From contig NC_089822.1 in the NCBI RefSeq assembly GCF_035046505.1, positions 271,765,054-271,829,053 of the forward strand: a DNA stretch of 64,000 nucleotides, written 5' to 3'. Every line of letters starts with the position of its first letter. Position 1 is the first letter of the stretch. This document shows positions 32,501-46,100 of the stretch, piece after piece. The translations under genes were made by a program, and so were the position numbers. This DNA comes from Tiliqua scincoides (taxonomy: Eukaryota > Chordata > Lepidosauria > Squamata > Scincidae). The notes under the pieces were generated by a model, which had not been told where the DNA came from, did no database searches, and saw only the letters and a list, made by a program, of their open reading frames with translations.

Positions 32501-35500
32501 GTGACACACAACTGTAGTGGGTAGCTTCCCCCACCTGCATACCAGGTTTTTAACTCAGCTGTAAATAAAGCTTGGATAAAAAGCAAACATGTTGCAGATA
32601 TGATGGTAGCACCTCAGGACTCTTACCAGCACTGGGACAGGAGAAGGCCCTGGACTGAATCTCCAGCCAAGAGCACAGAAAGATGCTTGGCTTTGCAAGG
32701 GGGAGATCAGCAGTGAGCTGTCCCTCACTTCTGAGAAGAAGCACAGCAGTCTCCCAAGTGCACCAGAAATGCAATTTCTCAGGCAGGAAGAGACACCAGA
32801 GCAACAGGAAGGAAATGGGAAGGCAGCCAGTGGTCAGGCAGGAGAGGAGCAAGAAACCAGGACGGGGTCAGGCTGGTCCCAGGATGACTCTCCAGGTTTG
32901 CTGCATTTTCTTTCAGGCCTGGACCACTTATGTCCACCTTCACCACCACCTCTGCTCCACAGCGTTAGGTCTGAGCCACAGGGAGGGACCTCTTGGAGGG
33001 AAGGGGATGGAGGCCTCCAAGGTTTCCAACTGGGAGAGGAGGAGGGGAAGGGCCAGCCAGGTCTGCCTCCTGCCTCAGCAGTACATGCTCTCCTCCGTTA
33101 CCTTTCTTCTGCTTCAGGTACAGAGCCAGTCCGGGCACCAGGAAGACCAGGCCCAGAAGGAGCCCCACGACCCCCGTCCACATCTTGCTCCGGGCGGAGT
33201 CCGACTGCGGCTCTGCAGGAAGAGAAGGGGCCTTGACTTGAAAGGGGGCACTCCAGGAGCCAGCCTCCTGTGAGTCACAGGATGGATTGGGCCCTCCCAG
33301 GTACCCGACCCATTCTGGGTGTTTTGCCACCTCTGGCCCTGCTTATTGGCTCCAAGCAGCCCAGAGGACGTTGTCCAATGAAAAGTACAAGCCAAACTTG
33401 GTAGAACTGCCACCACCTTGCATTAGCCAGTGTCCCCGTTCAGAGAATCTGGGACCTTCCGGGCTTTGCTGTAGACCTTGCAGGTGCTGAGGCTCCCTCC
33501 TACCTTGGGGCACAGCCCTCAAGGCCCTAGGCTGCAACGTACATTACTTAGTAGCTTGACCAAGTGGCGAGGATGGATTCTGAACTCCTATTCCCAGTAC
33601 ACAATTACACAGGTTTGTGAGCTTATTAAGAGCACAATCCTAACCAGGTCTACTCAGAAGTAAGTCCTAGTTTGTTCAGTGGGGCTTACTCTCAGGAAAA
33701 GTGTGGTTAGGATTGCAGCCTAAGCCATTTCTACCTGATGTTGCATATATGCAACTGGGACCAAATGTGTACACCTGTGGGCTGGGCAAAAATGAGTTAA
33801 AGAGAATAAGGTCACACAGTTTAAAGGTTTAAGGCAGCAGTTGCAAGAGGCACAAACAACATTCTAGAAAATTCATCGGTTTAAAATAACAAAGCTAACT
33901 TGCTACACTTAACTATCTCTCACCTGGGTCAGTTGACCACTGAGGAACAGTTTGGCTCACAGGCTACCTGGGAGGCCAGGAGCCCATGATGGACAATGGA
34001 GCTAAGACAGAAGTAGCAGGCAGGGCCACACCTAAGACTCCCTGCTGGAGGGAAGCACACCACACCCCTTGGAGGCCTCTTCTTATCCCTTTATGACAAT
34101 GGTTCCCAACCTTTAAGAGCCTGCAACCAGTGAGGCAAAAATTGGAATCGTCACGAACCAGGTGCGGCTGTGGGCAGTCTGGTCTCTGCCCTCTCCCAGG
34201 TGCTCCCCCGCAAATTATCAGAGAGGAGAGCCACTTCAGTGGCTGTGGCTGCAGGTCCATTCTCCACCTTCTTTGCTGGCCCGTGGGAGACCGCTTGCTC
34301 TGCAAGACACTGGAAGTGGTCAAAGGCAATCTTTTTTTCCTGAGACCTTGTAGACCACTTCTCAGGGTCTCGCAGACCACCTGCAGTCCATGGACCACAG
34401 ACTGGGAACCAGAGCTTTATGATAATGACTTCTGAACTATCCAACCAGATTGCTTGATGGCTGGAAATTTCTCGAAGAGGCGAGTTGCTAGCGCTGCTGG
34501 TTCTTTCCCTTCCCATACTGAACACACGCAACTGGAGCAAATCATCCTTTGATAAGAGTACCTTCTCCTGCAAAAGCACTCTGCTTTCTAATTGGCTACC
34601 TCCTGACTATCTATCCTTCCCAGGCACTGAAGAACAGATAATACATTCTGTTCTACTCAGCTAATTGCCTACTTTCTCACAGCTACAAAGAAACTGTTAC
34701 TTCTCTTAAATTGGCTCAGGCCTGGGGCCTACATTTAACCTGTTCATGATACCTCCCCACCCCCTCCTCAGAACACCCTTCTCCCAGGGATGCCCCCTTA
34801 GGCCAGGGTCTGTCTCTGTGGGCTGAGAAGGAATGGCCAGGACGTGTGATACAATTGCAGTGCTCAGATCTCCTACCCCACTGGACGCTGATGGGGTCCG
34901 GGAGGCTGGCATGCTCCACTTGGCAGGTGTAGACATCTCCGCGTTCCGGCTGCGCCTCCAGCATCACCTGCATGGAGAAGGTCCAGTCCCCATTCCGGAT
35001 CGCCTCCGTGGACACCACTCTGCTCTCGTCCTCCTCCTGCCCGTTCCGCAGCCAAGTGATGTTAATCTTTATGGGGAAGAAGTTGGATGCGGTGCAAACC
35101 AGCAGAGTGTGGTGGGAGGAGGGATCCGAGCCCATGGGGATGATCTGCAGCTGGGGCGTCACTAGAGTGGAAGACAGAGAAGGCGGGTCAGAGCCTGGAG
35201 GGTTCTGTTGGAGAGCAGAGATTGTAGAAAGGACACTACTGTAAGTGTATGTAAATGATATGCCTGCCATACGATATGCCTGCCATAAGCTCACTTTCTC
35301 TTTGATATGAGTTGAGGCCCAATTATATACAACTTTCCAGCACTGATGCAGCAGAAATGCAGCCCCGAGGTAAGGGAACAAATGTTCCCTTATCATGAGG
35401 TGGCCTCCATGACTGCTCTTCCCCCCATGGAGAATGCAGAACATGCCCTGTTGGCATGGCTGCATCAGCCCTGGAAAGTTGAACAGGCTTGGGCCCTCAG

Positions 35501-38500
35501 ATACATACTAAGTCTCTTGGAAAGGAAAGTCAGTTATTAGAAGTTACTCAGAATGTTCTTGAAGTCACGTGGCTGCAAGATGAACCATCTCTAAAACATA
35601 AGAAGAACCCCACTGGATCAGTCCAAAAGCCCATCTAGTCCTGCTTCCTGTATCTCACAGCGGCCCACCAAGTACCCCAGGGAGCACATAAGACAACAAG
35701 AGACCTCATCCTGGTGCCCTCCCTTGCATTGGCATTCTGACATAGCCCATTTCTAAAATCAGGAGGTTGCACATACACATCGTGGCTTGTAACCTGTGAT
35801 GAATTTTTCCTCTAGAAATCTGCCCAGTTCTGTTTTAAAGGCATCCAGTTCAGAGACAGGTGGAGATCAGGGGTCTCAAGGCAAAGACAGAGTAGGAGAA
35901 GAAAGTAGGGAATGGTAGCATGATGGTGTCCCCAAAATGCCCAGCTCACAATACTGAAATACCCACAAGGCCTGGCTTTCAAAATCAGGCTTCTCTGGTT
36001 TAGGCTTCTCTCTGACCCTTGCTCAGGATGCTACCAGTCAGCAGCTACTGTCCTCCTTCTCAGAGACAAGCTGGCTAAACAAGATAAGCCAAGTACACAA
36101 AATATGGGCCTTCAAGGAAGGACAGATGGTAATAATTGCCCTGCTACCCCTGCTAATTGGGTAAGAGGCACTTTTTCAAGTGGGTGCTCCTTTTTTTAGC
36201 AGGGGGAGAGTAACTGGCCCTCCTCACCCCAACAGTGTCTGTTCTAGTGGCTGTCTGCAGGTATTCATTTGCATCTTTTTAGATTGGGAGCCCTTTTGGG
36301 ACAGGGAGCCATTTAGTTATTGGATTTTTCTCTGTAAACCGCTTTGTGAACTTTTAGTTGAAAAGCGGTATATAAATACTGTTAATAATAATAATAACCA
36401 CCACCACCACCAAATAAGACCAAGGGTATGAGACCCCGAAAGGACTAGGGTAAAGTGGTGTGATTGATTACCAGACCTTTGGTAATGGACATCCTGGATG
36501 TAAATAACCTGTCGATGCACATTGTACTGTTCTTCCTACCAAACATTCTGAACTGATAATGGATACTGATTTTACTTTTTGTTTGATTTTCCAAGGATTG
36601 TTTAATTTTCCAAGGCTTTTTTCCAAGGCTTGGAAAACCTAATTTTCCAAGGTTTAATTTTCCAAGATTGTTGAATTTCCAAGGATTGTTAAATTGTAAA
36701 TTGTTTAATTTTCCAAGGATGTTTACCCCTCTCTCTCTGTGCCCTTGTGTACCCCTCCTCTATTCAGAATGCTCTATAAAACCTGCACTATTGTAACCCT
36801 TCGGGGTCCATCATCTCTTTGTGAGGTACCATCGATTTGTACAACGGCATTACAATATTAGCTGTTTTGTTCTCAATACCTCTTCAAATGATTCCAAGCA
36901 TAGAATTGGCCTTCTTCGCTGCCACTGCACATTTCCAGCACTGACATAAGGGCAGTGCAGCTCCGAGGTAAGGGAACAGATATTCCCTTACTTTGAGGAG
37001 GACTCCCTGAGTGCCACCCAACTATAGGATGCAGCACACGTCCCATTGGCAAGCTATGCCAGTGCTGGAAAGTCGGTTCGGATTTGGGCCTAAAATGAAT
37101 ATATTACTGAAAACGTTGTTTCTCTTCCAGACTATACCAGTTTTACTCTCAGATAAACCATTTAAAGAATGGCAGAAAAATATGGCAAGGGAAAAAAACC
37201 GGGAGTTAAATTTAAGATTTTGCAGGATGCAAAAGAAAGTGGAGGTCTCGGCTTGCCAGATTTGAAAATTTACTATGGATCATGTTGTTTTTTGTGGATG
37301 AAAGAATAGTTGTTATTGCAAAATCAAAAACTGCTGAACCTAGAAGGACATGATTTAAGATTGGTTGACATGATATCTATGGTATGATTGCCCCTGCTAA
37401 CTGGGTGAGAGGCACTTTTTCAAGTGAATGCTCCTCTTTTTTAGCAGGGGGAAAGTAACTGGCCCTCCTCACCCCCAGCAGCGTCTTTTCTACTGGCTGC
37501 CTGCTGGTGTCCTTTTGCATCTTTTTAGACTGTGAGTCCTTTTGGGAGAGGAAGCCATCAGTTATTTGATTTTCTCTGTACACCGCTTTGTGAACTTTTA
37601 GTCGAAAAGCGGTATATAAATACTGTTAATAATAATTAATTAATTAAGTGAAAGTAAATGTTGAATTTAAGAATCAATATGTTAGGCAGGCATTGTGGAG
37701 GATATGATGTTACGTGAAAATCCCCTTTTTCCTTTTAGTTGTAATTTTCTCTCTATATCTGGTTATGTTACTAAAATATCATGCAGGCTAAACTTCTCAC
37801 ACAGGCCACATTTCCAAAACTCTGGTCAAGTTGCAGGCTCATGGTTACACAACTACCACCTCCCCATGGTCACGCATTATGGGAGGAAGTCTGGCATCTT
37901 AAATCATTGTTTAAGTGTCTCCTATGTATTGTATTGGCAACCTTCAGTCTCGAAAGACTATGGTAACGCGCTCTGAAAGGTGGTTCTGGCACAGCGTCTA
38001 GTGTGGCTGAAAAGGCCAATCCGGGAGTGACAATCCCTTCCACACTGGGAGCAAGTGCAGTCTGTCCCTGGTCTGTCTCCCTGGCTATGGGCCTTCCTTC
38101 TTTGCCTCTTAGCCTCAGACTGTTGGCAAAGTGTCTCTTCAAACTGGGAAAGGCCATGCTGCACAGCCTGCCTCCAAGCGGGCCGCTCAGAGGCCAGGGT
38201 TTCCCACTTGTTGAGGTCCATCGCTAAGGCCTTCAGATCCCTCTTGCAGATGTCCTTGTATCGCAGCTGTGGTCTACCTGTAGGGCGCTTTCCTTGCATG
38301 AGTTCTCCATAGAGGAGATCCTTTGGGATCCGGCCATCATCCATTCTCACGACATGACCAAGCCAACGCAGGCGTCTCTGTTTCAGCAGTGAATACATGC
38401 TAGGGATGTGTCTCCTACATTACTGTATTCATTGTATTGTTTTAACCCAATCACTGTTTAAGAACTGTATGCAAAAGTGTCTCCTAACCCAATTACTGTC

Positions 38501-40077
38501 TGCAAACTTGAACTGCCTTCTTGTGTTGCTGATTCATTGTATTGTTTAAGTTCCCCCATCTAGGAAGCCAGCCATAGAACCCATTGAATTTTGCTGATAA
38601 CTGACATCCTGATCCTTTCAATGTTTTACACGCTCCAAGCACCCTGCTGGGTGGTAGTAATCAAGCTACCATCCAGCTCAGCACTGTCTCCAAACCCCTT
38701 TTAAGTGAGGGCTTCCTCTCACACGTGGGCACTCTCTCTCCAAAGACCAACACATCTGTGCTGTGTCAGAGGGTCCTCTTCACAGGACTCTCCCCCCCCC
38801 CCAACTGCTCTACAGGACAGGTAACTATCTTGCGCCTGGAACTCTTTCCCTTCTCCCCCTCCCCCTTTTTCTGCCCTTCTCTCCCCATCTTTAGTTAGCA
38901 GCTAGAGATAGCAGATCAGGGACCCCTAAAATCCTTCCCTACAGCCTTTCCTTTTTTCTAATTTCCTCAGATGCACCAAATACTCTTTACATACAACCAC
39001 CATGAAAGCTGGGTACACTAGATTCAAGTACTAGGACCAAGAAACATACACTTATCATTTCTCCATGTGCATGATGTTTACCTTTGTGCTTTTGTAATAA
39101 AACTGTAATCTTTTATTAAAAATCTTTCTCTCAGTCTCCTCTTTAAGCTAAAGGGAATTTCTCTGCATTACGCCGTCTTGTTATCCAGCCTACGATCCTA
39201 AGGTTCCACTAAGGGCAGTATAATCATTCCCCTAAACAAAACAGCCCTTTTGGTAACAATGGAACCGATATAAAATTCAGTTTTACAGCAAAATTCCACC
39301 GACATCACAACAAGAAGCACACTTTGGATTGACTACAGCACAGAGAGATTATGCGTTTTATTGCTGACTTTAGTGTCTTATTTTGTTATTTTATTATGTA
39401 TTTTAATGTATTGATGTATTTAATGTATCCTGGAACGTGCTGGAATTCCTAGCATGTATTCACTGCTGAAACAGAGACGCCTGCGTTGGCTTGGTCATGT
39501 CGTGAGAATGGATGATGGCCGGATCCCAAAGGATCTCCTCTATGGAGAACTCGTGCAAGGAAAGCGCCCTACAGGTAGACCACAGCTGCGATACAAGGAC
39601 ATCTGCAAGAGGGATCTGAAGGCCTTAGCGATGGACCTCAACAAGTGGGAAACCCTGGCCTCTGAGCGGCCCACTTGGAGGCAGGCTGTGCAGCATGGCC
39701 TTTCCTGGTTTGAAGAGACACTTTGCCAACAGTCTGAGGCTAAGAGGCAAAGAAGGAAGGCCCATAGCCAGGGAGACAGACCAGGGACAGACTGCACTTG
39801 CTCCCGGTGTGGAAGGGATTGTCACTCCCGGATTGGCCTTTTCAGCCATACTAGACGCTGTGTCAGAACCACCTTTCAGAGCGCGATACCATAGTCTTTC
39901 GAGACTGAAGGTTGCCAATAATAATAATAAAAAAGACGCTGTGCCAGAACCACCTTTCAGAGCGCGATACCAGAGTCTTTCGAGACTGAAGGTTGCCAAT
40001 ACAATACAATAACAATAATGTATTGATTGTTAGCTGCCTTGGGTGCCCTTCAGGGAGAAAGGCACAGTATGTATATA

Positions 40078-40108
<31 letters not shown>

Positions 40109-43100
40109 AAATAAATAAATAAATAAGGTTTTAATTGTCAATGGTTTTTATTTGCACAAATATCAGAAAGATTTAAAACCTATTAAAAGTCATATGGATT
40201 TGAAGAGAAGGAGTCAGTTTTGGACAAACAATCAGATAATTGATCAGATTATTTGATCAGATTGAGAAGATCAGATAATTTCTAAGATTTATAAGTTGTT
40301 GTTGAAATTTGAAACAGAAGATGAACAGGTTAAAGAATGTATGATTCATTGGCCTAAAAATTTTGGTCATGAGCTTTCTATGGAAAAATGGGAGAAATTA
40401 TGGATAAAGCGTATGAACTTTACTGTATGTTAATATCAAGGAAAACATAAGATGATTTATAGAGGGTATATGACACCAAGTAACAGCCCAATCCTGACCT
40501 GCCTGGGGCGCGCAGCTGCAGCGGTGATGAGACTGGCTGCTGCCACATCCTGTGCTCCTTAGCCTGCCACAGGCAGCGCCTCAGAAGAAGGGGACTTTTG
40601 TCCCTTTCTCCTGGGTAAGGGAAGCAGCCCCGCAATGGGGCTACTCACTTTACCGCTATTGGGGTTTCATTTAGCTAAGATGTACAAAAAACATATGTCA
40701 AACAAATGTTGAAAATGTAAGAAACAGGAGGGATGTTTTTACCATATGTGGTGGACATGTATTAAAGCAAAAAAGTACTGGATACAGATACATGCACTGA
40801 TGCAGTTGATTTTAAGAACAACTGTGCAAATGAAACCTGGGTATGATACATGAATGTGTGGGGAAAAGGCACGTCTGCGGGTCCTACTGCTGGGCTACCA
40901 TCTGTACTAACCTGGTGGTGTAGCGCCAGGCTAGTGTCGGGAAAGTGCCCAGCCTCTGCTGCTCAGTGGTCTCAAGACCACCAAGCTGCATGGTGAGGGG
41001 GGGCGGGGAGGATGCGTTCCGGGGAGGGGGGAAGCAGGTGGAGAGCAGGGAGGAGGTGTGTTGGGGAGGTGGGGGCAGGGAGAGGGCAGGCGGGAGGCAT
41101 GCTGGGGGAGGGAGCAGGGTGGGGGGGAGGGTCCGGTGGAGTTCTGCTCCACTGGATCCTGACCGCGTAAGGCTTGGTGTTCTACATGAACACCTTAACC
41201 CCATTAAAGTGAAATAGCCCCACTGCGGGGCTGTGTCCCTTACCCGGGAGAAGGGGACAAAAGTCTGCTTCTCCCAAGACACTGCCCAGGGCAGGCTGAG
41301 GTGTGCAGGATGGGGTGGCAGCTGTTCTTGGCGCCACTGCAGCTGTGCTCCCCGGGCAGCTCAGGACTGGGCTGCTAATGAGCTGCGGACTTGAAGATTA
41401 GATTTTAAGGTATAGAGAAATTATTGCTGGAGTAACAATCTGAAGAGGGCTGTTGGAGGCATAACGTACAGATGGGTGGAAATTTAGATCATTAAGATTT
41501 AAAGCTGTAAGCAATCAGAATATTCCACTTTGCTCATGCTGCGTTATTAGAGGTTTTCTTTCTCTGTACTTTAAAACTATTTTTTAAATGTTGTTTGTTT
41601 TCCTTTTCACTTTATTCTGTGTTTTCTTTTTTCTTGCTTTTTATATTATAATAAAGTAAGAAATTAAAAGAAAAAAAATAGAAGTAAATTAACCCATTGC
41701 TGTCCAACCCGCACATTTGATCCCTGTTGTGTATATGCAGGGTTGGGCCAAAATGGCTTAACTGCCCAATCCTATCCACACTTTCCTGGGAGTAAGCCCC
41801 ATTGACACTACTGAGACTTACTTCTGAGTAGATACGCATAGGCTTGGGCTGCACGTTACCTGCATTAGGAGCCAGCCCTGTCCAACTTTCCAACCCGGTG
41901 CAATGGCAACGCACTGCTAAGGCGTCCATCCCGCCGCGACCCTCCTCCCAACTCCTGCAGCGCCCCTGCGTGGGGCGGATCCGCTGCGGCTCGGGCGCCT
42001 GCCTCTCCCAGGAGAGAACCAGCCCGCCCTTTGCCGCTGAGCCTTCCGGGCTCTGCTGCGGAGCGCCTGCGTGCGGGCAGCTGGAAAGGGCTCCTCCGGG
42101 CCAGGCAAAGACGGCAGGAAAGAGGACCCGCGCCCGCGCCGCGCCGCGCCACTCACGCTTCCTGGCGGAGACGAAGGCCTCGTCGATCCCGTAGTTGTGC
42201 CGGCAGAAGGAGTCCAGGGCGGCCCGCGCGTTCTCCAGCACCTCCGGCCGGCTGTTCCAGTAGCGCGCGTCGGGCTCGCCCAGCTCGGTGACGGCCTCGA
42301 AGCTCCCTCGGCGGCTGTCGAAGCGCAGGGTGTCCTGCCCGCCCCAGATGTCCCTGTACAGGAAGTAGGCGCCCGCGCCCGCCACGCCGTCGGGGAAGTG
42401 GCACTCGGACTTCACCTGCTCCACGAAGTGCTCTGCGGGGGAGAGGGAAGTCAGGCCCGCGTCAGGGGAGCCGCAGCCCAGGCGCGGTGCGGGAAGGCTC
42501 TGCACGGCCTCCAGTGGGACCGCACGGCGAGCCCCGGCCCTTTCCCCCCAGGGGGGCCGGAACAAGACTTGTGCTCCAGGAGAGGGACTGCCCCTGAACA
42601 AACCTCCGCTTCCCCCCCCACCCCCAACTCCTGGCTTGGAGGGAATGTTCTAAAGAACGAAAAACCAGCAGCAGAAGAGCCGGAGCTCCGTTTATGGGTA
42701 TTCCCCACACTGAAAAGCGGGGCTGGACGCGACCTTTTTCGCACCCTGGCTGTTCTCAAGGACAGATGCGGGACTGGGAGTCCAAAGCTGGCTCGGACAA
42801 GCCTCTGCCCCGCAGCCTCAGTGCCGGGCTACACTGCAGGACTGTCGCAAGCCCCTCCCCGCTTTCTCTGCCACAAACCTGCAATGCAGCACCTGAAACA
42901 GCATTTGCCATGGGAAAGAGAACTGGGCACCGAAAGAGCTGGGAGGATGGGGGCAAACTGACAGGAGGCCTGGCTCCTTAATCTGCCCCTCTTCAGCCCA
43001 GCACCATAGCTTGTCCCAGGGGGTCTCTTTTTCCCTTCTGGGATGGAGGACCAGCTCCTCATTCTCTTGGGTGCATCAAATGCTGGGAGGACTTTTCTTT

Positions 43101-46100
43101 CACTGAAAAGTGGGACAGGCCATTTCTAAGAAGAATCTCAGTGCCACAGAAATCTCTGGCTGTTCCTGAGCAGCTTCTCCTCCTCCCCAAAGAGACAACT
43201 ATCGGCAGTGCCCAAATGACCCAGGAAGCCCCCTTTCAGCATGACAGGGGGCATCCCCCACACTTCCTTCCATGCTGCTGCCCTCCTCTGCCCCTGCCCA
43301 ATTTCCAGGCAGAGCATCTCCAGGTGGGGCTGGAACAGTGCCTCCCCTCCCCCCGAAAAAAGACAGAAGAATCACACCCATGTGCAGGTCCCCCTACTCC
43401 AGGGGTGTCAAACATAAGGCCTGGGGGCTGGATGCGGCCCACGGAAGCTTTTTATATGGCCCTTAGGCTTTCAGTTGCTGTGTAGTACTGAGGTGTTCCT
43501 GCTGAAAGGTCAGCCCACGTGAAAATTGGGCTCTCCCCTATCTTGAAATATGATCAAGATTTGTATATTTTCTCTTTTGTCATTTGCAGCTAACAAGTTC
43601 CTAAGTGAGAAAAAAGTGTTTATTTCTGGTTAAGACCTGTTTAATGACATCACTTCTGGCCCTCAGCAGGCATCATGAATGCTATGTGGCCGTCCGTATG
43701 AAATGAGTTTGACACCCCTGCCCTAATCCATGAAAGGCCTCAAAGATCAGGAACAGATTGCCGCGAGGTGGTGGCCTCTCCCTCACTGGAGATCTTCAAG
43801 CAGAGGCTCGACTAACACCTATTGGAGATGCTCTAATTTCCCACTACAAGCAGGGGCTTGGACTACATGACATATTAGGTCCCTTCCAACTCTGTGATTC
43901 TATGATCACAACTGACATCTTGAATTGTGCCAAGAAACTCACTAGCAAGTACTGCTGGTGGAAGGGGAATATAAGAACATAAGAACAGCCCCACTGGATC
44001 AGGCCAAAGGCCCATCTAGTCCAGCCTCCTGTATCTCACAGCGGCCCACCAAATGCCCCAGGGAGCACACCAGATAACAAGAGAACTCGTCCTGGTGCCC
44101 TCCCTTGGCAGCAGAAATGCCTGCTCCTCCCAAGAGCTGACTGTAAGTCCACAGCCTTGCAGCAGCAAAATTCTTCACCCGTAGGGCAGGGACTCTTCAA
44201 GGGCAGTCCCATTTAGTGGGGGTTACAGCAGTCAAGTCTTGATAAAGGCCCCAATCTTATCCAAATCCCCCCACTGATGCATACACTCCAAAAGGCTCAT
44301 GCTGCATCCTATTAGGGGGCGGGCAATTGGACAGCCTGCAGGGGTAAGTAAAAACATGTACTTACCTTCTGGTCTCTAATGGGTCTTGTAAAAGTATGGC
44401 AATTGGATACAAGATTTTAGATGTTTCAGACTGGCAAATAGGAGTATGCAGAAGAACGTAGAGAGAGCTGTGAGAATAAATAGTCTCTGAATCCTGGTCA
44501 AATAGATGAAACTGGGGAAGTCTGGTGGAATCTGGAAGGTCAGGCCAGAGACTGAGACAGGCTAAGGTTATAGAATCAAATTGGGGGCAAGGGGGGGACA
44601 GAGTTTGTGGATAGCTCAGAACCCATTAGTCACCTGTCCTCTGGCGGGCTCCATGAATAGCTGCTCTAAGGCACTATCATTTACCCTGTCAAGAAATCTG
44701 GTCTCTCTTTAGTGACCAGAGCATGAAATGACCCAGTCAATGTGAGGATAATGGAAGTCCCCCATGATTACAACCCTGTCCCTCTGCGACACTTGAACCA
44801 GAATGGAACCAGACTGTTGGCACGTAACATTAAAACGGTGGCAGAGCAGCTTTCAAACTGACCCCTGGAGGAAAACCATCAGGAGCAGAGGGGCATCCGG
44901 TTTGGGACTCTTCCTCCCTATGGGATGAGGATGGGGAGGTCAGAGAACAACAAGGCAAGAATAGAGTAGGAGTAGGAATTGGGAGGGAAGCATGATGGGA
45001 TGTGATATCCTGTCCAGCAAAGCAAGAGACTGAAGGGATAAAGAAGTAAATAAGCAACCCATCTTGGGGGATTCCGTGTACAATTGTTTTTATGGAAATG
45101 TCCGAAGTCTCTGATGGGCAGAGAACTGGATGGGCAGAGAACTGGAAGATGGGAGAACTGGAATGTTTGGTGACTACGGAAAACTTTTATATAGTGGGAA
45201 TAATGGAAACTTGGCGGAATGTGGAGAATCAGTGGGATACCACAATCCCAGGCTATAAACTCTACAGGAGGGGCAGGGAAGGGTGCTTTGGAGGTGGGGT
45301 GGTCTTTTATGTTAAAGAAGGAGTAGAATCCAGCAAAGTAGAGATTGAAGGTGGGTCCGATTCCACCACAGAATCTCTGTGGCTTAAATTACTAGGCTCG
45401 AGGAGTGATATAATAGTGAGGGCATGCTATTGTTCTCTGGACCAGAAACTTGAAGGAGACCTTGAGATCAGACCAGGGAGATGTCGTAAGTACATAAGAA
45501 CAGCCCTGCTGGATCAGGCCAAAGGCCCATCTAGCCCAGCTTCCTGTATTTCAGTTACCCACCAAATGCCTCAGGGAGCACACAATGCCTTGGCTGATGC
45601 TGTTGTCAGCCAGGGAACTTCTAATGGTGTCAACTCCTCCTCCTCCTCCTCCTGAACAGGCACAGCTGGAGCATCAGCTGAAAGGGAGCAATGGAGCTCC
45701 TGCCATCACCACCACCTGCAAGTCCAAGAACAGACCCCCAGGCTGTGAACTGGATTTTCAAAGGGAGTCCTGCAAGTCCTCCCCAAAGATGCTGAATCCC
45801 TGTGTGGGAAGGTGGTGGCTCTCTGAAATGGACCTGAAGCTCTCTGGTCGCCGGGAGGTGTGGGTGAGCTAAAGGGGAAGAGTTGGGGAAGAGAGAACTG
45901 GCCGTCTGACCCTTCAAATCAATATTTTAAAAGCATGAATTCAACAGGGATGGTGCAAGGAGAGAGAACAATTAATCCCCCCTAGCAAAAAGAAGGTATT
46001 GAACATAAATATAATTATGGTCAACGAGATTATTAAGCATCAAGATTACGTAGCGCTCAGGAGTCTGTGCGCATCTCAGTGCCCCTTCTAGTCCAGGGGT

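Larger units (their letters stand above)
37093..41683 (+). mobile_element. 5'-truncated L1 LINE with nested insertions
   Basis: Pieces of L1 ORF2 C-terminus occur in order: [20 protein letters not shown] (37093 on), the segment around 37640-37925, then [12 protein letters not shown] and [19 protein letters not shown] (40140-40853). A 3' UTR and an A-rich tail follow (AATAAAGTAAG near 41650, A-tract to 41683). It is interrupted by an (AAT)n-tailed element, two inverted L2-like LINE copies and fold-back repeats. All of it lies in intron 2 of beta gene 2, opposite to its transcription. Confidence 0.75.

Noticed and set aside
38405-39260. Possible solo LTR (starts near TGTCTCC, has AATAAAACTG-like signal)
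   Set aside because: No matching second end, no target duplication and no internal viral sequence. It is better left as unassigned sequence between the inverted LINE copies.
45593-45872. Open frame with an NSSSSSS run followed by further coding-like sequence
   Set aside because: The serine run is a TCC microsatellite. There are no recognisable domains and no conserved splice context.
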